Shown: positions 1 to 7,645 of the stretch, in pieces
Layout: every line of letters begins with the position of its first letter
Position numbering within the stretch: the first letter of the stretch is position 1
DNA from: Trabulsiella odontotermitis
GTDB taxonomy: Bacteria; Pseudomonadota; Gammaproteobacteria; Enterobacterales; Enterobacteriaceae
Direction of reading: 5' to 3'
Assembly: GCF_030053895.1 (NCBI RefSeq)
Contig: NZ_CP125781.1
Span: forward strand, 1,240,001 to 1,304,000
DNA: 64,000 nt
Made by a program: the position numbers and the translations under genes
Notes under the pieces: generated by a model
Databases searched by the model: none
The model's input: the letters and a program-made list of their open reading frames with translations, nothing else
Told to the model about the DNA's origin: nothing

Positions 1-660
1 GATGACACAAATATCAGGGATAGACTCGAAACGCATAACTGCCAAGGTTTTATTGCTTTTTACTCAACTATACCAAGTAGCGGCTTAGCCCAAATACTAA
101 CTGCATTGCGTCCCAAGTACGAATATATCCAATATGATTGTGAAGCTATTGAAAGACAATTACTTGAGAATCCGAGAGGCCGAGGTCTTGCTGCCCGATA
201 TACTCCAGTTTCATTTAATAAATGGATGATTGCTTCTCAAATGGTTCATACACCAGTTGTAAAAAATGACCCGCAGCATAGTATTAATCACTTTTTTCTG
301 CGACATCCGCATGTGAATTTAAAAGATGCTTTAGTTGAAGCTACTGCTCGTAATGTCCCATTATTTATAGTCATATATGATCCTGAACATCCTAGCAACA
401 GCCGCATTGAGTATTCTTTAGGATACTTCATGGAGTATCACACTACAAAAAAACTAGTTGATCGGAGTTTTGTTGCTGTGGTAGTACCTAATCTGACCCC
501 TGAAATTATAGCATTGGTACCAGCGGATGACCCACTAGAAAATTGCCTTTGGGTTGTGATGCAACCAAATGGGGAAATAATACGACGAGAAGGCGTATAT
601 GCCAATGCAGACGAAGGAATGAAGCGTGTTAGAGCAGTAATAACATTGCTTGGACTCTAG
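1..660 (+). CDS. C-terminal part of Mrr-like restriction-endonuclease / thioredoxin-like fold protein (partial)
   Basis: The reading frame is open from base 1, so the gene starts upstream of the window. A TTG at 106 could be read as a start but is more likely internal. The first 80 residues (motifs GFIAFYSTIPSSGL, YDCEAIE, RYTPVSF) resemble the end of Mrr-type restriction endonuclease domains. The last 110 residues, from VPLFIVIYD to the end, look like a thioredoxin-like or DUF255-like fold: a beta strand with an IYDPEHP loop, then LGYFMEYHTTKKLV and DDPLENCLWVV. I infer a nuclease fused to a thioredoxin-fold sensor, possibly for defence. The catalytic residues of the nuclease part are outside the window. 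Confidence 0.5.
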   Translation, partial: DDTNIRDRLETHNCQGFIAFYSTIPSSGLAQILTALRPKYEYIQYDCEAIERQLLENPRGRGLAARYTPVSFNKWMIASQMVHTPVVKNDPQHSINHFFLRHPHVNLKDALVEATARNVPLFIVIYDPEHPSNSRIEYSLGYFMEYHTTKKLVDRSFVAVVVPNLTPEIIALVPADDPLENCLWVVMQPNGEIIRREGVYANADEGMKRVRAVITLLGL

Positions 661-681
661 TATATTTATTCAAAAAATTTA

Positions 682-719
682 AAAAGGCTGTAAGTAGCGG
701 CATTTCTTTCTGGCCTTTT
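682..719 (+). terminator. weak terminator-like hairpin
   Basis: AAAAGGC at 682-688 can pair with GCCTTTT at 713-719 across a 24-nt loop, just after the preceding stop codon. The T-run is short and the loop is long, so this is a weak candidate. Confidence 0.25.
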
Positions 720-824
720 GAATTTTCACTTTGTCATCTATTAAAACCAATCTAAGCCACGTCCGCTTTTGGCAGGGAACAGACTTTTATGACAACCTTC
801 TATTGCCCGCAAGAAACTATCTAG

Positions 825-2020
825 GGAAGGTGCGAACAAGTTCCTGATATGAGATCATCATATTCATCCGGAGCGCATCCCAGAGGGACATCATGAGCCA
901 TCAACTCACCTTCGCCGATAGTGAATTCAGCACTAAGCGCCGTCAGACCCGAAAAGAGATTTTCCTCTCCCGCATGGAGCAGATTCTGCCATGGCAGAAT
1001 ATGACCGCTGTCATCGAGCCGTTTTATCCCAAGGCGGGCAATGGCCGACGGCCCTATCCGCTGGAGACCATGCTGCGTATTCACTGCATGCAGCATTGGT
1101 ACAACCTGAGCGACGGTGCCATGGAAGATGCCCTGTACGAAATCGCCTCCATGCGCCTGTTTGCCCGATTATCCCTGGATAGCGCCCTGCCGGATCGCAC
1201 CACCATCATGAATTTCCGCCACCTGCTCGAGCAGCATCAACTGGCCCGTCAATTGTTCAAGACCATCAATCGCTGGCTGGCCGAAGCAGGCGTCATGATG
1301 ACCCAAGGCACTTTGGTGGATGCCACCATCATTGAGGCACCCAGCTCTACCAAGAACAAAGAGCAGCAACGCGATCCGGAGATGCATCAGACCAAGAAAG
1401 GCAATCAGTGGCACTTTGGCATGAAGGCCCACATTGGTGTCGATGCCAAGAGTGGCCTGACCCACAGCCTGGTCACCACCGCGGCCAACGAGCATGACCT
1501 CAATCAGCTGGGTAATCTGCTTCATGGAGAGGAGCAATTTGTCTCAGCCGATGCCGGCTACCAAGGAGCGCCACAGCGCGAGGAGCTGGCCGAGGTGGAT
1601 GTGGACTGGCTGATCGCCGAGCGTCCCGGCAAGGTAAAAACCTTGAAGCAGCATCCGCGCAAGAACAAAACGGCCATCAACATCGAATACATGAAAGCCA
1701 GCATCCGTGCCAGGGTGGAGCACCCGTTTCGCATCATCAAGCGGCAGTTCGGCTTCGTGAAAGCCAGATACAAGGGGCTGCTGAAAAACGATAACCAACT
1801 GGCGATGTTATTCACCCTGGCCAACCTGTTTCGGGTGGACCAAATGATACGTCAGAGGGAGAGATCTCAGTAAAAACCTGAAATAACGCCAGAAATGGTG
1901 GAAAAAATAGCCTAAATAGGCTGATTCGATGTGTTTGCGGGAAAAAAATCGGCCCAGATCCGCGAAATTTTAATCAGCGAGTCAGCTTGGGAAGAAATGA
2001 CCTGCTTATTCGCACCTTCC
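825..2020 (+). mobile_element. IS5-family element (ISKpn26-like), copy 1
   Basis: This is a 1196-bp element with imperfect terminal inverted repeats (GGAAGGTGCGAAYAAG) and one transposase gene. It is flanked by a 4-bp target duplication CTAG (821-824 and 2021-2024), which fits the YTAR target of the IS5 group. This shows a clean insertion into the intergenic region upstream of the 605-aa gene. It appears identical to the copy at 7646-8841 and has the same orientation. Confidence 0.95.
893..1873 (+). CDS. IS5-family transposase (copy 1)
   Basis: This 326-aa DDE transposase of the IS5 group has full family length. The DDE residues are visible: D in LVDATIIEAP, D in SADAGYQG and E in RARVEHPFR. 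It differs from E. coli IS5 InsH at only a few positions and agrees with ISKpn26 as I recall it. The gene is intact, so the element should be able to move. Several antisense open frames inside it are shadows. Confidence 0.95.
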   Translation: MSHQLTFADSEFSTKRRQTRKEIFLSRMEQILPWQNMTAVIEPFYPKAGNGRRPYPLETMLRIHCMQHWYNLSDGAMEDALYEIASMRLFARLSLDSALPDRTTIMNFRHLLEQHQLARQLFKTINRWLAEAGVMMTQGTLVDATIIEAPSSTKNKEQQRDPEMHQTKKGNQWHFGMKAHIGVDAKSGLTHSLVTTAANEHDLNQLGNLLHGEEQFVSADAGYQGAPQREELAEVDVDWLIAERPGKVKTLKQHPRKNKTAINIEYMKASIRARVEHPFRIIKRQFGFVKARYKGLLKNDNQLAMLFTLANLFRVDQMIRQRERSQ

Positions 2021-2099
2021 CTAGACAATAATGATGATACTGGGTTAGCATCTCATTTTGAGGGATTTTCGCTTCGTCCATTTTCATAGGGAATCGGAT

Positions 2100-3917
2100 A
2101 TGATCGACGAACTTCAAGCCAGCAAATCTTGCTATTTCTACCGCCAAAAAGCTCCAATCACGAAAGTTGCGATCACGGAACTGTTCCGGGATATCAGAAA
2201 GGCGCAAACTTCCCCCTCCAACAATTTTTTCTCTTTCATTCGGCAGCCCCACGGAGCATCAATTTGGTCTGCTTTGTGCTTTCAATTCGACAAAGTACCG
2301 GCTTTCCTGCCTGGCACTAAAGGTGTGATCGACCGGGTAACCGGATATTTGCTGATAGTCGAGCACCGCGATTATGTTGCAATTTTCAAATCCCAGATCG
2401 ATATCCTTCCTGATTTCTCGAAAAGGTATTTGCAGCGTATCGGTGCCCAAGATGTCGACCGTGGACTGACGAGTAAGGACTCGGTATTTGCCCGGGTTCG
2501 ACTCAGGCATATGACTCTGTCCCGCTTTGCATTGCGCAGCAAGACGCTTGAAGGCGAGAACCTTCAGAACAATGTAGGTATGGCATCCTCGGCTCGATTT
2601 GCCCCGTTAGGTTACAGCTTCACTGAAGAAGACGAACACTTTTCAACGACGCCGCGCACCGGGCGAATCTCGCTTCGTGCGGATCGTGCAGGCTATTTGG
2701 AACTAGTTGATTATGCCTGTCGTATCATCGAACGCTTACAACCTCGTCCTGGAAGACCATCATCCTCCCCTTTCCTGGCAGCTTTCGCACGACCGTTGGA
2801 GCTATCAGATCTGACGGCAAACCCCACCCAATTTGCAGTTGATACCGCCATCCTCGGACAGGCCATCTTTGATGACAAAATCATTCGCTTGGTCAAGCGT
2901 GACGGAATGGGCTATCGAGAGCTGCCAAAGGCAGAGGTTGATCTGTTACTCACGGAGCTCACAAATATCTTGCGCGTTGCCAAAAACGCCCATGGCAAGT
3001 TGCTGGTGTTACAGCCAGTAACAGGTTTAGAGGTAGGTGAGATCGCGATCAATAAAACGCGAATCGCTCTAAAACGCCTTTCGCTGCCTTTGCTCGCCGA
3101 TGTATACGTAGAGGATACTCATTTCGCACTTGGCGCGGATGATAATCGCGCCCCGCTTAAGCAGTTCATCGACAAACAGGACACGTTTATCGTCTTGTTT
3201 GACCAGCCGAAATTTGCCTATTTAGATGGCAGTCTTTATCAAGACGACACTTTGGTCAATGGTGGCACCCAGTTCTTGGGCTATCTCTTCGGTAATACAG
3301 AGTTAGCAACCGTCACTGATGAGAAAGGTTCCTTTACTGCTGCCCATCGTACTTTCGATCCAAATTCTACGTTCGGGGCAGTACTGTCGACGATCGCTCG
3401 AGAAGATGATGTCATAGTCTGCGATGATCTCGGTGATGAATGGGCAGATTTCGTTGGGTTTAGAACGGATCCTGCTTCCCCAAGAGTCACCTTCTATCAT
3501 GCAAAGCACGGTGAGCTGACACTCGGAGCCGGCGCATTTCACATTTCAGTAAGTCAGGCGATCAAGAACCTAGGCAACCTCACATTGCCCGCTCCAGCCA
3601 TGAGCAAAAAATTTACCCGATGGGGGCGACTTTACAGCAATAACAATGTGAGGACAGGTATTCAACGTACATGCCGTGGCACACCTGCTGATTTAAAGAC
3701 TGCAGTGGAGATTTGCAGGAATGCCCCGCACACCTCAAAACGTGTGGCCATTGTGACTTCATCTCTGAGCAAGGCTGCAGTTGAGCAAACATTTAGGGAT
3801 ATTGAAGCGGGTAATACCCCGAGTCCATACTTTGTCCAGCTATATTGGTTGCTATCATCCTTCTTCGCTGCGTGTACTGAGGTCGGAGCATTCGGGTGCG
3901 TAATATGTCAGGAATAA
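2100..3917 (+). CDS. Putative PD-(D/E)XK-like nuclease protein, 605 aa
   Basis: I do not recognise a named family. The ATG at 2100 is chosen because AGGG lies 9 nt upstream; a TTG at 2058 is in frame, with a stop at 2046. The N-terminal 430 residues have no motif I can name. Residues 437-490 carry DDVIVCDDLGDEWADFVGF, then FYHAK (H467, K469), then HISVSQAIKNL (Q486). The order D450 ... HxK ... QAxxNL resembles the core of PD-(D/E)XK nucleases, with His replacing the usual acidic residue. The C-terminus (YFVQLYWLLSSFFAACTEVGA) is a hydrophobic helix-like segment. IS copy 1 lies 80 bp upstream and may separate the gene from its promoter or supply one. A role in defence is inferred from the island context. 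Confidence 0.55.
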   Translation: MIDELQASKSCYFYRQKAPITKVAITELFRDIRKAQTSPSNNFFSFIRQPHGASIWSALCFQFDKVPAFLPGTKGVIDRVTGYLLIVEHRDYVAIFKSQIDILPDFSKRYLQRIGAQDVDRGLTSKDSVFARVRLRHMTLSRFALRSKTLEGENLQNNVGMASSARFAPLGYSFTEEDEHFSTTPRTGRISLRADRAGYLELVDYACRIIERLQPRPGRPSSSPFLAAFARPLELSDLTANPTQFAVDTAILGQAIFDDKIIRLVKRDGMGYRELPKAEVDLLLTELTNILRVAKNAHGKLLVLQPVTGLEVGEIAINKTRIALKRLSLPLLADVYVEDTHFALGADDNRAPLKQFIDKQDTFIVLFDQPKFAYLDGSLYQDDTLVNGGTQFLGYLFGNTELATVTDEKGSFTAAHRTFDPNSTFGAVLSTIAREDDVIVCDDLGDEWADFVGFRTDPASPRVTFYHAKHGELTLGAGAFHISVSQAIKNLGNLTLPAPAMSKKFTRWGRLYSNNNVRTGIQRTCRGTPADLKTAVEICRNAPHTSKRVAIVTSSLSKAAVEQTFRDIEAGNTPSPYFVQLYWLLSSFFAACTEVGAFGCVICQE

Positions 3918-4119
3918 ACAAGCGGGATTTGAGGATCCGACTCATCACTTATAATTATAAGGCGTTGAGCGGCATATACTCAATATGCTGAAGTAAAGAT
4001 GTATAATATGGTTAATTCTTCGTAAGGGGAGGGACCTTACGGGGGAGGGGTTTATAATGGCTATTAATACGCAGTATTAATACCTGATTTCTTTGATATA
4101 AAGATTGATACCACAACAG

Positions 4120-4143
4120 GGTCTGACAACTGATTGTCAGACC
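4120..4143 (-). terminator. hairpin downstream of secreted-protein operon
   Basis: There is a perfect 10-bp inverted repeat (GGTCTGACAA / TTGTCAGACC) with a 4-nt loop, 20 bp beyond the stop codon of the last gene of the minus-strand operon. No clear T-run follows on the minus strand, so the terminator role is only likely. Confidence 0.4.
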
Positions 4144-4162
4144 AGAAATTATTCAAACGAAA

Positions 4163-4525
4163 TCAGTACTTCATCAGCCAGTCCCCCTGACTGGTGATGA
4201 CATTAATCTCTGCCACACTGCATGGGCCTTTAATGTAGACGGCAATCTCTTTCCCGTAAGGCAACGTTGAAGGTACCAAAGCTACAGGCTTACTACCTGC
4301 GTAAACCGTGGGCATCTTCTGAATCGGGCAGTTACCCCGGTTAACGACAACATCGTTAATGGTGACGCTGTCAGTCAGTGACTGAACATGAACACGCTGC
4401 TGATGCAGATTCGGGTAATACGGATTCTTAACCTGCTCAAGACCAATCCTGACGGGAGCCTCTGCGGCGTGCAGCAGAGGTGAGACCACCAGTGCCACGG
4501 CGAGGATACTCATTGCTGTTTTCAT
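4163..4525 (-). CDS. Small secreted protein, 120 aa, unknown function
   Basis: The start is the internal ATG at 4525 (MKTAMSILAVAL), with AAGGA 7 nt upstream, rather than the longer open frame. Residues 1-20 form a signal peptide with a hydrophobic core and an AEA-type cleavage region, so the mature protein should be periplasmic or exported. Two cysteines (RGNCPIQ and KGPCSV) could form a disulfide. It is the last gene of the minus-strand run after the YfjR-like regulator and a second secreted protein. Small secreted proteins in this position are common in CP4-type islands. I assign no function. Confidence 0.7.
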   Translation of the reverse strand: MKTAMSILAVALVVSPLLHAAEAPVRIGLEQVKNPYYPNLHQQRVHVQSLTDSVTINDVVVNRGNCPIQKMPTVYAGSKPVALVPSTLPYGKEIAVYIKGPCSVAEINVITSQGDWLMKY

Positions 4526-4560
4526 TATTTTTTCCTTATTTTTGTTGGAGCAATAAAGGC

Positions 4561-5001
4561 TCACATGCGAGTCAGACATCCTGATTTATCAAACTCAGGC
4601 AAAATCTTTGCGGAATTGCTGAAGGTGAAGGTAGCGGAGGTCAGTCCGGTCGCCGTTATATGGATACGATGGGATTTTCTGGCTGCATCCCAGAAGGCTT
4701 CGAAGTTACTGCCCCCGGCATCAGAAAACGTGTCGTTAATCAGGAACGTGTCGCCACTGTCGGTTTGTGCCTGAACGCTGCGCCCATCATCATTGCCGCT
4801 GGTGAGCGTTTTGCCATCGGGTGATGTGTACCGGACGAACACATTGTCGTCGGGCGAGCAGGTCATCAGCAGTTCAGCCCCCTGTTTATTCTGAATGAGG
4901 TATTCAGTAACGCCCTGAACCCGGGTACTGGTCCACTGGTTTACGGCCGCTCCAGCCTGCGCGGAGGCAAGCAGTATCAGTAAAAACGTTATTTTTTTCA
5001 T
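4561..5001 (-). CDS. Small secreted protein, 146 aa, unknown function
   Basis: The N-terminus (MKKITFLLILLASAQAGAA) is a typical Sec signal peptide of about 19 residues, so the product is probably periplasmic. Two cysteines remain in the mature part (LLMTCSPDD and KSGCLTRM). The start lies 8 bp after the stop of the YfjR-like gene, with GGA upstream, so the two are surely co-transcribed. The family is not known to me beyond similarity to small exported proteins in enterobacterial islands. Confidence 0.7.
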   Translation of the reverse strand: MKKITFLLILLASAQAGAAVNQWTSTRVQGVTEYLIQNKQGAELLMTCSPDDNVFVRYTSPDGKTLTSGNDDGRSVQAQTDSGDTFLINDTFSDAGGSNFEAFWDAARKSHRIHITATGLTSATFTFSNSAKILPEFDKSGCLTRM

Positions 5002-5009
5002 GATGTTCC

Positions 5010-5696
5010 TTATGTTGCAGTATCAGCCAGTACTTTCCGCAAGTACTGAAAGTGGGGTAAAGAAAGAATAAAATGTGGATCGGCGGTCAGTGCATCAATC
5101 TGCCGCCTGCGCAGAAATTGCCTTTTCGTCAGAAAGACATCTGCGATGCTTTCCAGGCGAAAGACATAAGCCTGCTGCTGGTATTCACCCAGCAGATACC
5201 AGCTGTTTTCGAAATAAATCAGACGATAGGGGGCGAACCAGCGGTACTGCTCTGTATCCACGGTCAAGTCCAGCAAAGTACGGTCGAGGATCGCCTGTGT
5301 AATGCGCCAGAAACCACCAAAGGGGGTCGGTTTACGCCCTGGAGGCGAAAGCCAGACGATATAGGGCGACGGGATGCTACTGTCGGTCAGCACCGCTATC
5401 AGCTTGTTATCCATTGCCGGAAACAATTGCTCTATGCTGGTGGCGCGGGCAAAGTGAAGGATCGCCCTGTTGGTGTGAATGCCGGAAAGCGGCTGGGCCA
5501 GTGACCAGCTTCCCTGTCGGTATATCAGTTCCAGACAACTCAGACGCTCCCGAAAGTCCCGACGAAGGGTACGTTCAGAGATCTTAAATTCCAGAGCCAA
5601 TGCCTGTACCGATAATTGTTCCCCCATCAGCAGGCGACTGATGATGATCGCCAGCCTTGATGCCATGCGATCGTGTTGTTTTTCTTCCGCAGACAT
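5010..5696 (-). CDS. yfjR: YfjR-like DeoR/WYL-type transcriptional regulator
   Basis: The protein is 228 aa if started at MSAEEKQHDRMASRLAIIIS. The open frame extends further upstream, but this start matches E. coli YfjR of CP4-57 as I recall it. The N-terminal 65 residues form a helix-turn-helix (LSVQALALEFKISERTLRRDF). The C-terminal part has WYL-like signatures (YRLIYFENSWYLLGEY; RLESI), suggesting ligand-sensitive DNA binding. It sits in a minus-strand operon with EcsC-like and UPF0174 genes upstream and two secreted proteins downstream, so it may regulate this operon. The target is unknown. Confidence 0.75.
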   Translation of the reverse strand: MSAEEKQHDRMASRLAIIISRLLMGEQLSVQALALEFKISERTLRRDFRERLSCLELIYRQGSWSLAQPLSGIHTNRAILHFARATSIEQLFPAMDNKLIAVLTDSSIPSPYIVWLSPPGRKPTPFGGFWRITQAILDRTLLDLTVDTEQYRWFAPYRLIYFENSWYLLGEYQQQAYVFRLESIADVFLTKRQFLRRRQIDALTADPHFILSLPHFQYLRKVLADTAT

Positions 5697-5716
5697 AGTG
5701 AAGGATTTCCGTGTAG

Positions 5717-6454
5717 TTACTGTGAGTGGTGAAGATGTTGCTGACGCAGACAAGCGACCAGCAGACAAGCCGGCACGGTGACACGCCGTGCAGGGCCTGC
5801 CATATCCACAACCAGCCAGCCAGAGCTCAGTGCTATACCAACCGGTCCCGCCAGGACGGCGATGGAGCGGCTCAGTGTCAGATAGGCCACCATCGGCAGG
5901 GATCGCCCCAGTATCACTCGTGCCAGTGTACTGACCATCACTGCTGATAGGCGATAGGCTGCAAAGCCCGAGGCCCGGACGGCAGTCCGTATGGCCATTA
6001 AAATCAGCGGTGCTGTCGGTACGGTCAGCTCAGTGCCCATACTGTCAGCAAACTCCAGCAACTCTTCGGCTGACATCTCACTGAGACTTTTTTCAAGTAA
6101 CGCCATCAGCAGGGAAAGCTCAATGGCTTCGGTGGTTTCCTCCTTCCGGTATTTCACGCCCGTATGGTCACAGACATCGCATAACACTTCCCGATACAGC
6201 ACGCCTTTCCCACCCCGGAATACACTGGCAATACTGCTGGCACCAAAGGTCTGGATTTCAGCGGCAATCTCCTGCCAGTAATTACGGTGCGCTGGATAAA
6301 AACGTTTGTAGTTGTCGCTGCCGGACAGCGTTTCCGTCCAGCGCAGGGTTTTGTCCCGTGGGTCATGGGTAATGAGGCTGACCAGTAAATCCAGGTCCTC
6401 ATTCTCACAACGCCCCAGAAACCGCAGGTCAGCATCTTCGCGATAAACGGCCAT
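5717..6454 (-). CDS. UPF0174 (YaaW-like) family protein, 245 aa
   Basis: The N-terminal 140 residues match the YaaW/UPF0174 family: MAVYREDADLRFL, ENEDLDLLVSLITHD, FRGGKGVLYREVLCDVCD. The C-terminal third is hydrophobic (APLILMAIRTAVRASG, LTLSRSIAVLAGPVGIALS), suggesting membrane association. The start ATG at 6454 has GGAGG four bases upstream. The biochemical function of the family is unknown. In other genomes relatives sit in islands and near stress genes. Here it lies between an EcsC-like gene and a YfjR-like regulator in one operon. Confidence 0.75.
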   Translation of the reverse strand: MAVYREDADLRFLGRCENEDLDLLVSLITHDPRDKTLRWTETLSGSDNYKRFYPAHRNYWQEIAAEIQTFGASSIASVFRGGKGVLYREVLCDVCDHTGVKYRKEETTEAIELSLLMALLEKSLSEMSAEELLEFADSMGTELTVPTAPLILMAIRTAVRASGFAAYRLSAVMVSTLARVILGRSLPMVAYLTLSRSIAVLAGPVGIALSSGWLVVDMAGPARRVTVPACLLVACLRQQHLHHSQ

Positions 6455-6595
6455 TAGCCCTCCATTCAGGTCTGTATCGTCAGGACAAAAACGATAACAA
6501 ACCCGCCTGTAAGGACATGGCCGATGCGTCAGGAAAATCAGCGTGTTATACGAGTAATGACGGACAGGTGATGTCCGAAAATGAAATACAGAGGA

Positions 6596-7210
6596 TTATG
6601 CTGCGCAGGGCGGAGTTACCGGTGGAATAAACAGACGAATGGCGAGTTGCCCCGTCAGGCGGGTGACGAGCCAGGCGGCACCACCGTTGAGTACCCCGCC
6701 CAGTAACGGGAGCAGCAGGCTTTCCCTGAGTAACACTTGACTGTTTTTCAGCAGTAATGCATCGCGAACCACCGTCAGCAGAGCGGTCTCGGCCTGAGGC
6801 TGGCTCAGTGCGCGGGTCAGTAACCGGGTGATGATGCCACTGATGGCATCCGAGCAGGCATCCCCGGCCAGCGCGCCCCAGCAAAGCAGGCGTACCCGTG
6901 GGTCTGCAGTGTCATGGCCTCCGATGATGGCAACGGCTGCACACAGCCGCATCTGAATGAACAGCGAAGAGCAGACGTCGGCGGTGACGGTCAGCGGCAG
7001 CAGCGCGCCACCGGTAAGACCACAAGAAAAGCCGGAGCCGCAGGCTTTCAGGGACTCGTACAGCACCAGCGATTCAGCCGCATCAATACGACTCATGTCA
7101 TTCTGAAGGTAACTGTCGGCCAGCACTGCGGCAGAGTCCGTGACGGCGGTACCTTCCACCGCCAGGGCATACATCCCGTCAAAGAGACGCTGTAATACAG
7201 TAATATCCAG
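6596..7210 (-). CDS. EcsC-like membrane-associated protein, apparent CTG start
   Basis: The region LPLTVTADVCSSLFIQMRLCAAVAIIGG followed by RVRLLCWGALAG resembles the EcsC family of membrane-associated proteins, whose role is unclear. The first ATG in frame is at 7174, but it has no ribosome binding site. Twelve codons upstream, a CTG at 7210 is preceded by a perfect AAGGAGG (7216-7222) with 5-nt spacing, and the added residues (DITVLQRLFDGMYALAVEG) read naturally into the protein. I therefore place the start at 7210 (204 aa) as a rare CTG initiation. The C-terminus (LLPLLGGVLNGGAAWLVTRLTGQ) is hydrophobic. It heads the minus-strand operon. Confidence 0.6.
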   Translation of the reverse strand: MDITVLQRLFDGMYALAVEGTAVTDSAAVLADSYLQNDMSRIDAAESLVLYESLKACGSGFSCGLTGGALLPLTVTADVCSSLFIQMRLCAAVAIIGGHDTADPRVRLLCWGALAGDACSDAISGIITRLLTRALSQPQAETALLTVVRDALLLKNSQVLLRESLLLPLLGGVLNGGAAWLVTRLTGQLAIRLFIPPVTPPCAA

Positions 7211-7215
7211 ACTAT

Positions 7216-7246
7216 CCTCCTTATCGACAACTCCAGATGGTTGTCG
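7216..7246 (-). promoter_or_regulatory. Shine-Dalgarno plus adjacent 5' UTR hairpin of the EcsC-like gene
   Basis: A 7-bp inverted repeat CGACAAC (7225-7231) / GTTGTCG (7240-7246), with an 8-nt loop, ends three bases before the strong AAGGAGG at 7216-7222. In RNA it would form a hairpin just upstream of the ribosome binding site. As DNA it could be an operator for the YfjR-like regulator. Confidence 0.45.
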
Positions 7247-7641
7247 TTAAGGTGATATATATCTGTATTTTTTTATTTTCAGTTTTAGCCGAAATCTCAT
7301 AGTAAGCGACTGTGTATTCTTTATGTAATTTTTTACGTGTCTGGCATATGAGATGAGTTAGTCTCAAAAAATGCCTATGAGTAAATGGTTAGCTTTCTCC
7401 TGTGATTTATTTTATTTAAGAAATAACTCCAGAAAATAAAATGATGTGTTCTGCGATGGTTTTGCTTGCTTCTATTGCCTCCGGTGGCGGTGTTTGGTAA
7501 TAAGTCGCTCCGTATTGGTATTATTAAATAAAAGAAGGTGAGTGTGTAATGCAGAAAACATATTGAATTCCGTTGGGGGTTGTTATTATAAAATGAATGA
7601 TATTTATCTGTAACTTATTCGGAATACAGATGTAAATTATA
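7247..7641. other. AT-rich intergenic stretch without a gene
   Basis: About 395 bp of AT-rich DNA lies between the EcsC-like operon and IS copy 2. It should hold the promoter of the minus-strand operon. I see no convincing coding region or structured RNA. Its right boundary is the IS end and so was set by the IS insertion and deletion. Confidence 0.6.
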
Positions 7642-7645
7642 CTAG

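Noticed and set aside
4120..4143. Perfect inverted repeat considered as an attachment site
   Set aside because: It lies just after an operon, matches nothing at the ssrA end of the island and is better explained as a terminator-type hairpin.
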